A stretch of DNA of 64,000 nucleotides. Source: Ceratothoa steindachneri. Lineage: Eukaryota; Arthropoda; Malacostraca; Isopoda; Cymothoidae. A model generated the notes under the pieces. The model worked only from the letters and a program-made list of their open reading frames with translations. It had not been told where the DNA came from and made no database searches. The stretch's first letter is position 1, and each line of letters starts with the position of its first letter. Of the stretch, positions 22,871 to 36,000 are shown piece by piece. Position numbers and translations under genes: made by a program. The stretch is taken from contig OZ018327.1 of assembly GCA_963969495.1 (NCBI GenBank), positions 39,171,224 to 39,235,223 of the forward strand. The letters are read 5' to 3'.

Positions 22871-23317
22871 CTCACCGAAACTGTTGCAATGTCAAAGAAA
22901 ACCAGTCTAAAAATCAAACTATAAAAGGGCAATTGAAAATTGCATTTCTACTATGGATGGTCAAAAGAGACTTAAGAAGAAACTTGGAAAAGACAAAAGA
23001 GAATAAAACGAGAGACAAATAATTGAAGGAGTATAAAAGCTGCTATGCAAACAGAAAAATTAGTAAAGGTTTTATAGGACCAGTTTTTACTTGTAATATT
23101 GGTATTTCTCTAAAGTTTAGAACTGCGATGAGTTTCAAAAATATTTGATGCTTTAAGCCACTTACGTGTTTTGGGGAACAGGAAGGGGTGACGTTGGTGG
23201 AATGGCCCCTCAGATACTGTTAAATAAAACACATCAATCAGGAGGTAATTAAAAAACCGGGATATTTCATTACTGGACACAAATTTGAAAACATTTTGCT
23301 CATTTCTATGTCAAAGT
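22871..23317. other. unassigned AT-rich sequence
   Basis: No motif recognised. Confidence 0.4.
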
Positions 23318-23915
23318 TCATGCCACATTTCAATAATGCAAATATACAGAGGATTCAAGTTTACAACCTTCTTAACTTCACGCCACATTTCAATAGGGCG
23401 AATATACAAAAGATTCAAGTTTACAGCCTTTTTAATTTGAATGCCACATTTCAATATGGCGAATATACAAAGGATTTAAGTTTAGAACCTTCTTAACTTA
23501 ATGACACATTTCAATAGGGTGAATATACAAAGGATTCAAGTTTACAACCTCTTTAACTTAATGCCACATTTCAATAAGGCGAATATACAAAAGATTCGAG
23601 TTTACAACCTTCTTAACTTTACGCCACATTTCAATAAGGTGAATATACAAAAGATTCAAGTTTACAGCCCTTTTAATTTAATGCCACATTTCAATATGGC
23701 GAATATACAAAGGATTCCAGTTTACAGCCTTTTTAACTTAATGCCACATTTCAATAAGGCGAATATACAAAGGGTTCAAGTTTACAACCTTTAACTTCAA
23801 GCTACATTTAAATCAGGCAAAATATATAAAAGATTCGAGTTTACAACCTTTAACTTCACGCCACATTTTAATAAGGCGAATATACAAAGGATTCAAGTTT
23901 ACAACCTTTGACTGC
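23318..23915. repeat. 60-bp tandem repeat, about 10 copies
   Basis: The unit contains GCGAATATACAAAAGATTC, AAGTTTACAACCTT and ACTTAATGCCACATTTCAAT. The first eight copies keep an exact 60-bp period; the last ones are shortened by a few bases. Because 60 is a multiple of three, open frames with 20-residue repeats (NIQRIQVYNLFNLMPHFNKA) arise as by-products. Confidence 0.95.
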
Positions 23916-23929
23916 AAGTTTGTATCTGC

Positions 23930-24335
23930 TAATATTTTACCCTTTAATCGAACCATGTAGAAGTTTGCGAAGGTTGGTCCTAATAGTGAACTCTATGGTA
24001 ACCCCATTTATCTGTTTGTAAATTTGTACAGCCAGGGGATAGATTAGGGGCGTATTGTAAATGCTCTGTGGAGGTTTCTCAAGATGCTAGAGTCTATTTT
24101 GGGTGAGGGTTTAGTTGAGTGATGATAAACTTCGTGGATAATTATATTTATCATGGCGTCGTTAGTTTCGTTAGTAAAAAGACTCTCCACATCGAGTGGT
24201 GAGATTATTCCGTCGGGTATCGCTGTGTATAGGATTTCTATGAACTCGTCCGTTGATTTAATGGAATATTCTTTCAGAATGTATTTGTCGATACGTTATT
24301 AATCTCTTTTTCAATGATGCATGTATGCACGGAGA
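23930..24335 (-). pseudogene. Penelope-like reverse transcriptase fragment
   Basis: The minus strand reads STDEFIEILYTAIPDGIISP, LDVESLFTN (motif A, usually FDVxSLFTNVP), KPSPKIDSS, and then QINGVT followed after a frameshift by LGPTFANFYMVRLKG (motif B, usually VAMGSPLGPTFANFYM). Motif C and the endonuclease are absent, because the piece ends where the 60-bp array begins. The wording is close to PLE C at 7.1-7.9 kb, so the two may be one subfamily. Confidence 0.7.
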
Positions 24336-25715
24336 TTTGAGAGGTAATTTGTTTCAAACTGTTGTTTTAATGCTTTACATTACTTTACATATATCCTGGC
24401 GTAAATTTCCCAATGATTACTACAAGTTTCAATGATATATATTATTGCTTTATCATAGTAAAACTAATTTAAAAAATGTGCCTAACAATATCGTGCCTAT
24501 CTTACGTCCTCCATGTAAATCCTACGCGAGCGTATTTGAATCTCATGTAGATATTTTATGTTATGATTTGAGCTAAAGACCTAACACCATGTTATTAATT
24601 AAAATATAATGAACATATTATAGAAACACGTTTCAAGAAAGCATGATTTAGAGGAAATAGGAGTGTTCATAAATTTCCCAATACGAGCTCGAGTCGTCAA
24701 ATTATTTATTAGTTAATGAAGAAGATAAGAGACACCTGTTGAGTACTAAACAAAAAACCAGTTAGAGGCGTGCCAAAACTGCTACCACAGAGAATACCAA
24801 GGTTCCTGCTCAGGAACTAATTCAACCCTATGAGATTGAACTAGGAATTAATCCATCCTTGTCAGAATACGAAGCTCACACCCGTCACATCCACGTTGAT
24901 AACAAAAACAATGCACACACTTAGGAAATCTTCTCTCACTCATCTTTATGTTTGTATTTACCGCCTCTTTGTAAAAGTGATTACAATAGAGTTTGAAATA
25001 GAAAGTCTAAGACAAAGAAGAAACACCAAATGTAAATAAATATATGAGCACTAAACAGATGAATATGTGAAAAAATTATGTTCACCGATGTAAATTATTT
25101 CACATTCTCCTGATTGTAACGCCCCAGAACAAATATCTTTCCTAGGAAATTTTGATCTTCTTCCTGAGCGTTATTTCTATCATCTCAAGTAGAGATTACC
25201 TCTGTCCGCTGTTACAAGCTCTTATTACTACCAGGTATCTTTTAATTTCTCCTTTATTGCCTATGAACTCTGGTTTCTATTCCCACGCGCTCATTCACGC
25301 CCCCAAAATCTCCTTGCCGTGCTTTATTTATTTATAGGCTGCAACGGTTTCGGAATTTTCTTCGTTTCCAAAAGGGTTTTGAAATGCATAATTAAAATAA
25401 ACATTGGTGAGATCATGGTGAAAATCGTTCATATATTCGTAGAGCCTATTTTTGCTTATTATTTTACATATATTTATTGGAGCTGCTGCTACCCAGTTTA
25501 ATCGTCAATTTAATGAAGAAGTGGACACTCAGCTGCATTTGGTTCATTTTTGACCATAATAACGTTTTAGGATATTGCTTTTCGTCTGGTTGTAAAAGTT
25601 GGAATGATTAAGTAAAACAATTAATATGAAAAGATCGAACATATAGCTGAAGTTAAAATGATAATTATAACAAGATATTTTGAAAAATTATAGATAACCA
25701 AAAGTAAATTAATAA
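24336..25715. other. unassigned, with one short duplicate of the LINE below
   Basis: The only structure found is 24885-24960 (CATCCACGTTGATAACAAAA, then AATGCACACACTTAGGAAA), which is repeated at 25757-25835 inside the CR1/L2-like LINE. It may be a fragment of a second copy of that LINE. Confidence 0.5.
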
Positions 25716-25719
25716 AAAA

Positions 25720-26990
25720 TATTGACAGATACTAATGAGTCTCTGCCTGCCAAAGCTACACCCGACATATCCACGTTGATAACAAAATCAATGCACACAC
25801 TTAGGAAACTTCTTGCTCATCTTTATGCCACTGCCTTATCAGTCTCTTCCTTTATTGCACTAAACGATTTTTCTGCATTCTTCTCAAATAAAATCGTTCA
25901 TACCCGATCTGGTTTTCCTCCCTGCACTCTTTTTTCGCCTCTTCGTAATTCTCTACCCACACCTTTCGAACCCCAATTTCCCCCTTCTTTCTCTATCGAC
26001 CCTGTGTCCCCATAGAATATTACAATCCTCCTTTTCTCTTCAAAAAAGAAACGTTGTCCTCTTAGTTCTTTGGCCCCGAAATCTTTATCATCAATTCCTC
26101 CTATTTCTTCCTCCTCACTTCACTAGCATCTCTAACACCATCCTCTCATCATGTGTCGTACCGTCTAATTTCAAACACGTTGCTTTTTGCATTTTGCCGC
26201 ATCCTTTAGAAGCGATGGCTAAACAGCCAACGACCTCACTAGCTACCACCAAATCTCTCAAATACCGTTCTTTCTGAAGTCCTTGAATGGCTGGCATCCC
26301 CTTGGTCTTACCTCACATGCCCTGCTCCCATATTGAGGAGATCTTCCAGCCTGGCTTTAAGTTAGGAGGAATCACTAGATAAGATGTCCTACATGTAACT
26401 GACCGACGTTTACGAGCGGCTGATGCTGTTCTATCTTTCGTTCTAGTACTTTACGATCTATTAGCAACATTTGATACTGTCGATCACACTTCTTGAGTGT
26501 CACTGAAACTGCCATTGACTGGCTTCGCTCTTACCTATTTGCTCCCATCGCAACTATATCGAGAGCGATCTATCTAGGCCGGCGGATGTGCGTTTCATGA
26601 TTCCGCAAGGTTCTTAATCTATTCCTTTTCGAATCTATTCATTTCCCCTTGACATTTTTGTCTTTCCTCTCTCAATAATTCCATTTCTGTGCTAAAATAT
26701 ATTTATTTCGTACCAACTTCGATTGGTGAAAATGGTAGAAATCTTCTATCCGCATACGGCATCATTACTGAATTTCTCTCGGGCAACTTTTTTAAACTGT
26801 TTCATAACAAGACTGAGGTGTTTGGGGTGGGTACCCACTCAGATGTGGGGTGCTATCAAATTATTGCTCGAGTTTGTGATCTTCGTGGTTTTTCAATTCA
26901 CTTTACCTACACCTTTAAAAATCGCAACGTTAGAGTGCGAGGATAATATTTTAGAAATAACTTTGAATACTAACCTTTTCTAAATAAAAT
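25720..26990 (+). pseudogene. CR1/L2-like LINE, endonuclease-RT linker and reverse transcriptase, heavily decayed
   Basis: Plus-strand blocks in order: FSAFFSNKIVHTRSG (the FSxFFxxKIxxIR linker); NTILSSCVVPSNFKHVAF (usually NLSLSSGxVPxxFKxAxV); LTSYHQISQIPFFLKSLN (usually LxNYRPISNLPFLSKxLE); IFQPGFKLGG; VLVLYDLLATFDTVDHTS (motif A, usually VLLDLSAAFDTVDH); TAIDWLRSYL; and GNFFKLFHNKTEVFGVGTH (usually NxLxLNxxKTEVLxxG). Motif C is not readable. Every frame is interrupted. The order fits one L2/CR1-type element running 5' to 3' with its ends lost. Confidence 0.7.
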
Positions 26991-26999
26991 TAAGATTGT

Positions 27000-27185
27000 A
27001 TTAAAATAAAAAAAACCTTTAGTGACTTGTTTCTAAATTTATTTCCAAAATATCTTCCTCAAACGAATGTAACCAGTGTTCGAAAACAAAAAGTTTCTCT
27101 GAGGTTGCATTCGCTAGGACAATTAACATTCAAGTTTAATTAACCTACTTCTACAATCAGGAAACTTTTTCACATTTTCTTTATT
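27000..27185. other. unassigned AT-rich spacer
   Basis: No motif recognised between the LINE relic and dispersed repeat family 2. Confidence 0.4.
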
Positions 27186-27189
27186 AACT

Positions 27190-27420
27190 CCAACTCTGTT
27201 TTTAGTTCCGTGGACGCGACTCGATAAGTTACTATCTCGGTCGGTCGCTAACCATTTTACTTTTCGATGAGTTTTTGAAAGTTTTTAAGGTCGTAAAGTC
27301 AGATGATGATACCTTTGTTAATTAACTCCTTTTTATCAAATTATTTGAATAATTGAGAGCACGCGACTTAAGTATGTTAACCTTGTTTCCTTATATTCAC
27401 TCTTCCGTCATAAATAGTTT
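27190..27420 (+). repeat. dispersed repeat family 2, copy 2 (shorter)
   Basis: It shares TTTTACTTTTC.ATGA, TTTTTAAGGTCGTAAAGTCA and AATTGAGAGCACGCGACTTA with copies 1 and 3. It has lost the central block that carries GCCGATTCTA. Confidence 0.7.
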
Positions 27421-27779
27421 ATTCTCATTGGCTTGTGATTGTGTGATGTAGTGGAGTATAATGTTTGTGTAAGGAATATTGACCCAGAAGTAAAATGATG
27501 AGAATATTTATAGAAACAACTCTAAATTCTGCCTAACTTCCTTAGTGAAGGTCTATCCAATGTAGAAGTAAGCAGTGCATGTAATTATTCAGATGTGATT
27601 TGAATCCTACTTGCCCCTGCCATAACATACAACACCTCTTGAGGGCTTATGATTACACAATTTGTATTCATTGCCAGTAAGTGTTATTTTCCAACTCCTT
27701 TGATTGCCAAACAATAAAAATAGCCATTATTTATTTTAAACTTTTCTTTTGTGGCTTTTATTATGAAATATTTACTAAA

Positions 27780-29690
27780 AATAGGCAACTTTTTGTTTTT
27801 TCATCCAATGTAGGGCTAAAATCGAAAGCAATAAAATGTATACAATTTTATTGCAACTTCCACAATATAGAAGTGAACAGTTTTCCTTAATTTTCGTTTG
27901 TAATGTAAAGCACTTTCCCATACAATTTTCCAAATGTAGTCTTCCATCATATTTACATTGTATATTCTTCTGTAGCTGTGTTCGATTTCTGCCTATCTTG
28001 ATGGAACCGCTCCCATTGCTCTTCTGAGTATGCTTCCATACTCTCCTTGACTTTTCAAGATGAGCATCAAGGATGTGCACCTTCTGGGCGATCTTGCAAC
28101 CATTTGGCCATAGCTTTTCACCAAGTTCTCAACCAGTTCCACATAATTGTTAGTTTTGTGGTTGCCCCAAAAGCCTTGAGACACTGAAAAAACTCTTTCA
28201 GTCTTCTTTTTATCTTTTTAGTAAGTACTTCACTGGAATTCTAAACACTATGATTTCCCTGATTAGTAGTTCAAATTAGACACCAAGTTTCACATTTGAC
28301 TTAGAGAGCTGGAGAAATAAATATTCAAGGTACTTGAAGGCTGCAGACTCTTTTTAAGAGCTCTAACAAACTGCTTTATGATACCTAGATTTAAATGCAA
28401 TTGAGGAAGCAACACCTTTTGAGCGTCTATCAATTGCAATTGTTCATGCTTGACATTACGCCTTCCAACAGAAAACTCAATCCTTTGTAGCCAGTGCTTC
28501 TTGTGGTAATGTGCTGCGCTATCATTACTGTCACAAAGACAGAGATGAGATGCAAAATTTGTTAAAATTTCCCTCGAGACCCATAAAAAATGATACCATT
28601 ATGAAGTCTCTAATCGCTTCCAAGCCATACACCTTATCATTCAAAGCTTGTAGCAAGAGCTGGGCACTGTTTTAGTCTTCATTGAGATATACTGAATGAG
28701 CCAAGAGAAGGGATGAATGTTTATTCCAATTATGGAAAAGTGCAGCTTTAATGCTTCTTTATGAGCTGTCAATGAAGCGCCTAACACTCATCTCAATTAC
28801 CTGTAAATCCAATTACATCAAACAGACCAGATAATTCATTGTAGTAGCATAGCACCGTTTGATAAATAAAGAAACTTGAGGAATGTTAATGACGTTTCCT
28901 TTGGCTTGCACATTTCCATCCAGCAAATCCCGCTCTTTGAGCCTAAAAATCAAAGTCATCATTTGACTTTGGCAAGCCAAAAACTCTGACAAGATCGTCA
29001 AGTTCTTTTTGGTTTGAATGGTATGGATTCCTCTCAACATCCATATCTCCAACACTGTAGTCTATATATTTACTGATCTTTTCAGCTGCTAAATTCTTGT
29101 TCAGGTCTGATGGTCGATTATGCCTTTCTAAAAGGGTAGGTACAGAAAGATCAGAACTACATGGTATAGGTCCATTAGAGGATGGAAATCAGGATATGTC
29201 ATGGAAATCGGTCCATGTTTGCGAATTCAACCTTTGGAAGGGTCCACCATGTAAAACATTCATTGCTCGAGTGTTCTGTGTGTTCATGCAAAATCTTGGG
29301 AATGGCAAAACTCCTGGCTATTCTTTCCCATCTGTACTATCCTATAAAAGTAAAATAATATAACTTACTACACTTTTGGCTGACAAACAAACATAATTGC
29401 TTATGAAATTTAATATTTTACTCTTTGCAACAAATAATTTTCTCACCTTCCAAGGTTTTCTTGCAGTGTTCACAAATAATATGTTTTTTCTCGGTCTGCA
29501 ACTTGCATGCCAAAGTATGTTTTGTAAGGTTCATACATTCTCATAGATTCTGTGACACCGAACTTCTTTGCCCTTGTTTTCAAGGATTATCCTCCGCAGT
29601 TACAACAGAATGTATTGGAAGTATGGTCGCAGCCTCTAGATGTCATTTCTCTCATTATGGTAGCTAGAATTAAAATGATGGAAGATCTGA
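27780..29690 (-). pseudogene. decayed gene of a conserved zinc-binding-like family, with one intron
   Basis: Minus-strand blocks in order: RGCDHTSNTFCCNCGG (about 29650), CEHCKKTLE, a 105-bp intron, IARSFAIPKILHEHTEH, NPYHSNQKELDDLVRVFGLP (about 29020), FRLKERDLLDGN, VRRFIDSS, SIKAALFHNWNKHSS, KVLLPQLHLNLGIIKQFVRA (about 28420-28370), SQGFWGNHKTNNYVELVEN (about 28180), KVHILDAHLEK, and SEEQWERFHQD then VNMMEDYIW (about 27990-27900). I recall the same series (RGCDH..CxxCG; FxVPMVWREP; HxxxxELNDLVRDL; LPPLHIKLGLMKxFVKAL; FLGNxxAxNYxELV; SEEQGERFHQD) in uncharacterised arthropod proteins. Its function is unknown to me. Frameshifts and stops break all blocks. The intron argues against a processed copy. 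Confidence 0.7.
29342..29446 (-). other. putative GT-AG intron inside the decayed gene
   Basis: On the minus strand the exon ends GGAAG, followed by GTGAGAAAATT; 105 bp later TTTACTTTTATAG precedes the next exon. Joining the two sides keeps the family reading frame (CKKTLEG then, past one stop, YRWERIARSFAIP). The interval is AT-rich, as short invertebrate introns are. Confidence 0.6.
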
Positions 29691-29730
29691 AAATCCCTGG
29701 ATAAATATTTCTGAATTAATTTTCCACAAT

Positions 29731-29856
29731 ATTCCAAAAGTTCTAGAAGTTTCCAGGGTGTGTTCTGGCAAGTTGTGGAACATTCTTGAAACTTCATAAA
29801 ATTCTAATAAATGCTAAAATTTCTCATTAAATCTAGAATATTTTGGAAGGTTTCCT
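29731..29856 (-). promoter_or_regulatory. cluster of heat-shock-element motifs upstream of the decayed gene
   Basis: 29741-29753 is TTC-nn-GAA-nn-TTC. 29778-29795 is a perfect four-part array GAA-nn-TTC-nn-GAA-nn-TTC. 29836-29853 is a near match, GAA-nn-TTT-nn-GAA-nn-TTT. Alternating nGAAn pentamers are the binding site of heat shock factor. The cluster lies 50-165 bp upstream of the first recognisable coding block of the minus-strand gene. Binding and function are inferred only from the motif. Confidence 0.5.
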
Positions 29857-31320
29857 TAAAGCAAATATTAGTCCACAATTTTCTACACTGCTTTGAAAAA
29901 ATAAAAGCCTACAGCCTTTTTTATCTTTTCAATTTTTTTAGAAAGTAATAATACTTGTAGAATTATTTTCAAAAGGAAGAAATTTAAAAATTCAGTGCCC
30001 TACCTACAAAAGGAAAGTTTGGAAATCAAAATAGGCACTTTTTCTATTTACTTTAGTTACAAAAAACTAGAAAATAACAATTTAAACCCAGGCACAAGAA
30101 ATTAGTAAAATTTTGTTACATAGTGTTATTATTCATTATATATATTGAATTAGCAGTTATTTGCGTTAGTGGATCTTTTTTTCACTCATAGCGATGGAGC
30201 ATCACCTAAGTATGGATGATGATTCAGCAATTCAATCAATTAATCAAATGTCGGATTCTAATTGGAGTAATTATGGCACCCGTAATTATTCAGCGGTGAG
30301 TTGACGTAAGGAATTTGCATCCCAATGGCTCAATCTTTTGATTCTATTATTAATATAGCTAACTTTATAATCTTTAAGAAATTTACCCCTAGCATAAAAA
30401 ATATTAATTACCTTCGTATCTTATAATGCTGCACCCACCCATTTTGGAGTCAACTTTCTTCATTTAGAACTTGACTGACAATACAAATTTAATAACTTTA
30501 AATAATGCTTTTAGAACGAAATTGAGATTCATTTCTCTCCCTTGGAATATAAATTCCGATATAAGCTTGAAATTCTGAAACTCTTCAGTCGAAATATATT
30601 AATTATTGTGTGCATATCGAATGTTACGAGGTAGAGAGATAGAGAAAGAGATGTCAGCATAGTGTGAGCCTTGGTATAAATAATGAATAAATAACTGAAA
30701 TTTGTTGTATGTCAAAAAGAAAAAAATGGTACACGTAAATAATGAGCTTGCGGCAGTCCATACAAATATTCATTGAAAAACCCAATTTAGCATCTAATTC
30801 TTTTGGACTTTGGGAATATAATGAATACTCACAATATGAATTATACACGTAATGTTCAGTAGATATAATAGGTGGTACAAGAGAAGATATTGAGGAAAGA
30901 TTCATGAAGAAACAGACAGAGTGAATGGGAGATAAAGTAGACTGATGAAAGAATAGTCAAATTAGTTGCCCCACATTTTGCCTAAGAAATTTGTATCTCC
31001 CAAATATGTCAAAAGAAGCTGTGGAAATTGCAAGAATAAAATTAAAGTTTTGATCCTGGACTAAATGCTTCAGCAAAGCGAGAATTAGAGCAGAAACATA
31101 TACACTGGTGCGTATTGTGACAATAAATAGTATGGCACACTACAAATAACTACAACTATGATAATAAAGCAAATATGACTATCAGTTTCCTCGAGGGTAA
31201 AAAAGTCCATTGTACATTTTATCTATATTTAAGTTATAAAGTCAGAGTGGTTGATAGCGCTGGTAAGAAATCCATATCTATAATTTCACATATTATTGGT
31301 TTCTTTCTAATTGAATATAT
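29857..31320. other. unassigned AT-rich sequence
   Basis: No element or gene motif over about 1.5 kb. Confidence 0.4.
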
Positions 31321-31324
31321 AATA

Positions 31325-32340
31325 TAAAGTGCCACAAAATTGGCATGAGGGAGCAATCATTGAATATAGAGTGCCACAAAATTGGCATGATGGGGCAATC
31401 ATTAAGATATAGTGAAAGAAAATTCGCAAGATGGACTAAACAGTGAAGATATAGTGTCACGAAATGTGTATGTGGAAGCAATCAGTAAAGATATAGTGCT
31501 ACAAAATTCGCATGAAGAGGCAATCAGTAAAGATGCAGTGCTAACAATTCGCATGATGGAGCAATCAGTGATATATAGTGATATAGAACCGCATGAGGGA
31601 GGAATAGCAAAAAATGGTGCCACAAAATTCTCATGAGGTAGCAATCAGTGAGATATAGTGCAACAAAATTCACATGAGAGAACAAGCAGTAAGATAAAGT
31701 GCGACAAAATTTGATTTAGTAGCAAACATTGAAGATATATTCCCAAAAAATTCGCATTATAGAGCAATAGGTTAAGATATAGTGCTACAAAATTCGCATG
31801 AAGAAGCAATTAGTGAAGATACAGTGACAAAAAACTCCCATTAGATAGCAATTAGTGAAGGTATAGCGGCCCAAAATTTGCATAAGGGAACAATCAGTGA
31901 AGACATCCTGCCACAAAATTTGTATGACGGAACAATCAGTAAAGATATATTGCAAAAACATCGCATGAGGGGGCAATCAGTGAATATATAGTTTTAAAAA
32001 ATTCGCATGAGGCAGCAATCACTGAAGAAATAATGCCACATATTTCGAATTACGGAGCAATCAGTGAAGATATAGTGCCACAAAATATGTAAGAGGCAAC
32101 AATGAATCAAGATATATTGCCACAATTTTGCTTTAGGAAGCAATCAGTGAATGTATACTGCCATAATATTCGCATAAGGTAGCAATCAATAAAGATATAT
32201 TGCCCCCCAAAATATATGCTGGATCAATCAGTGACGATATATTCCCACAAAATTCGCATTATGGAGGAATCAGTGAAGTTATAGTACCACAAAATCTGCA
32301 CGAATGAGCAATCAGTAAACATATAGCGATAGAAAATTTC
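31325..32340. repeat. 42-bp tandem repeat, about 24 copies
   Basis: Unit TCAGTGAAGATATAGTGCC, then ACAAAATTCGCATGAGGG, then AGCAA, with spacing of 41-44 bp. Copies differ at many positions, so the array is old. The short frames on both strands come from the repeat. Confidence 0.95.
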
Positions 32341-33099
32341 TTTCTTTTTTTGTTATTTTCTGGTGTCGACTTAAAAAGAGTGCTTCTATGTAGATTGATA
32401 GGGATCTTTTTTATTCCGACAGTAGGTAATATAGTAAAATGGCTAAAATGAACATACTCTTAAGTTAGATATACCTTTTAAGGGATCTTAGCAAGCGGAA
32501 GAAGAAAAATAAGATGACAAACAGAAATTAATGACACCATACCAATGCCACGAGTAATATGTTAAAACCTCGTAGTAAATTTTGCAACAGTTTATTATAT
32601 TTCATGCCGCTGAGTGCCAGCATGAAAGATCATACAAGTTGGACTACTCATATATTTATGGATATGTGTATGTATGCTACTATTGGAAGATGGAATCGGG
32701 TAATCTAAATTAAACCAACTGGATGATGACAATAGAAGCTAAGAAGTGACTGCAATTGACACCCGAAATTAAGACCGAGCACTCCTGGAACTCATCTCAG
32801 TAACTACAAGCCATAAAACAGGGTGCATCAGAAATTTATTATCAAGATAGACACACGAACCAACGGAGCTATCATGAAAAAAATTTTAATAAGAGTTTGG
32901 GTAAATGATGAAGTTGAAGTTAGTTTGTGGTACAATCTAGATTATTATATATTATTATAATCGAAAGCATTAGTAATAGTGTTGTATATTTAATACCGAC
33001 AAGCTTTAATTACAAACTAGTTTTTCATGCACCTCAAATGAATTAAGCAACAACCAATCTCGATTTAATTATGACCTCAAGCATGCGCAAAACATGGTA
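32341..33099. other. unassigned sequence between two arrays
   Basis: No motif recognised. Confidence 0.4.
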
Positions 33100-36000
33100 C
33101 AAACCTGACTATAACACGAACATAACCCAACTAGATACCCCAATATGTTGGGATCATGTTCTAAACATTATTTAAACATGACCCGATCTCCATTCAAACA
33201 CAACCAGAACAATGAGACAAACATGGTTCGAACACAATGTAAAGATAACTCAAGCACGAATCCATATAACTACACAAAAAACAAAAAGAATAATGACGTT
33301 CAAAACAAAAGATCAAGCACAATCCGAACATTACTCTAACACGAGGAAAGCAAGAGATGCATTAGGACCCAAACAGGATAAAAACATAAATTAAACTTGA
33401 CTCAATCATGATCCAAGCATAACTTAAACGAGCATAAACAAAACATGACTACCACATGACAGAAGTACCATCATTGAACAATACATAAATACTTCTCAAA
33501 CCAGAATTGATTACCATCTAAATATTGCTAAAACACTTCACAAGCACCACCAAAACAGTTGACAAACACGACTCAATCACCATTCAAATACCACTCAACC
33601 ATCGCCAAAACACTTCTCAAACATGACTCAATTACAATCCAAATACCATATAAACACCCACAAAACACTTCTTAAACAAGACTCAATCACAATCCAAATA
33701 CTACAGAAACACCGCCAAAATACATTTCATGCACAATAAAATTACCATCCAAATACAACAGAAACACAGCTCAAACACTTCTCAGACAAGGTTCAATCAC
33801 TATCTAAATACCATACAAACACTGCCAAAGCACTTCTCAAGCACCAGTGAGACACTATCCAAGCACAAAAAAACACTGCTACCAGTCTACTCAAACACAA
33901 CTTATACACCATCCAAATACAACCAAAACACCGCCAAAAGAAGGACTCAATTACCATCCAATTACCATCCAAACACCGCTAAAAAAACTTCTCACTCACG
34001 ACCCAATTACTATCCAAATATCACACAAACAGCGCGAACACTTCTCAAACATGACTCAATCACCATCCAAATACCACACAAATACTGCCAAAACATTTCA
34101 CCGAAATGACTCAAATACCGCCAAAACACTTCTTAATCACGACACAACCACCCTAAAAATGCTATAAAAACACCGCAAAACAGTTCTCAAACACGACCCA
34201 ATCACCATCCAAATACCATATAAACACCCAGAAAAACACTTCTCAAACAAGACTCAATCACTATCCAAATATCACAGAAACACCGCCAAAATACTTCTCA
34301 TACACGATAAAATCACCATTCAAAATACCACAAAAACACCAACAAAACATTCTCAAATACGACTCAATCACAATCCAAATACCACACAAACACCGTCAAA
34401 AGAAAGACTCAATCATCATCCAATTACCATCCGAACACCACTAAAACGCTTCTTAAACACGACCCAATCACCATCCAAATACCATACAAACACCGCCAAA
34501 CACTTCTCAAACATTACTCAATCACCATCCAAATACCACAGAAAGTCTGCCAAAAGGTTTCACCAAAACGACCCAAATACCGCCAAAACACTTCTCAAAC
34601 AGGACACAATCACCCTAAAAATACTATTCAAACTCCGCCAAACACTTCCCAAACACGACCCAATCACCATCCAAATACCATACAAAACCGTCAAAACACT
34701 TCTCATACACGACTCAATCACCATTCAAATACGACACAAAGACCGCCAAATACTTCTCAAATATGACTAAATCACCATCCAAATACCACACAAATAGCAC
34801 AAAAACACTTCTCAAACACGATTAAATTACCATCAAAATACTACACAAACATCGCTGAAACAAGACTCTATTACCAGCCGAAAATAACACACAAACACCG
34901 CCAAAACAGTTCTTAAACACGACTCAATTACCATTCAAATACAACCCAACCATCGCCAAAACACTTCTCAAAAACGAATCAATCACCATCCAAATACCAC
35001 ACAAACACCGCCAAAACGTTTCTCGAAGACGTTTGAACTACCATCCAAATACCACATATACACTGCCAAAACACTTCTCAAACACAACTCAATCACCATC
35101 CAAATACCATAGAAAGAGCACCAAAATAATTCTAGAGCAAGACTCAATCACCGTCCAACTACCATAGAAACACAGCCCAAACACTTCTTAAACAAGAGTC
35201 AATCACTATCTAAATACCATATAAACACCGCCAAACAATTCTCAAAAACGACTCAATCATCATTCAAATACCAGCGAAACACCGCCAAAACACTTCTCAA
35301 ACACGGCTCAATCACCATCCAAATACCACATAAACACCGCCAAAACCATTCTCTAACACGACTCAATCACCACCGAAATACTACACAAACACTACCAAAA
35401 CATTCTCAAATACGATTCAATCACCATCCAAATACCACAGAAACACCAGCCAAATACTTTTGAAACACGACTCAATCACCGACAAAATACCACAGAAACA
35501 TCGCCCAAACACGACTTAATCACTATCTAAATACCATACAAACACCGCCAAACACGATTCCATTACCATCAAAATACTACACAAACACCGCCAAAACACT
35601 TCTCAAACACAACTCATTTACCATTTATATGCCACGCAAACACTGCAAAAGACTTCTCAAACAGGGCACAATCACTATCCAAATACCACACAAACAGCGC
35701 TAAAACACTTCTCAAACACGATTCAATTACTATCAAAATACCACAAAACCACCGCCAAAACACTTCTCAAGCACACCTCAATCACTATCCAAATACCACT
35801 AAAACATAGCCAAAACACTTCTCAAACACGACTTAATCATCTAAATACTACACTAACACCGCCCAAAAACTTCTGAAACACGAAACAATCACTATCCAAA
35901 TATCATACAAACACTGCCAAAGTACTTCTCAAACAGGAATAAGCGACAAAACAAAGACAACAAAAACACCGCTACAACACTTCTAACACACGACTAATAC

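Noticed and set aside
31325..32340. Regularly spaced repeats resembling a CRISPR array
   Set aside because: Units are contiguous, without unique spacers, and the genome is clearly animal.
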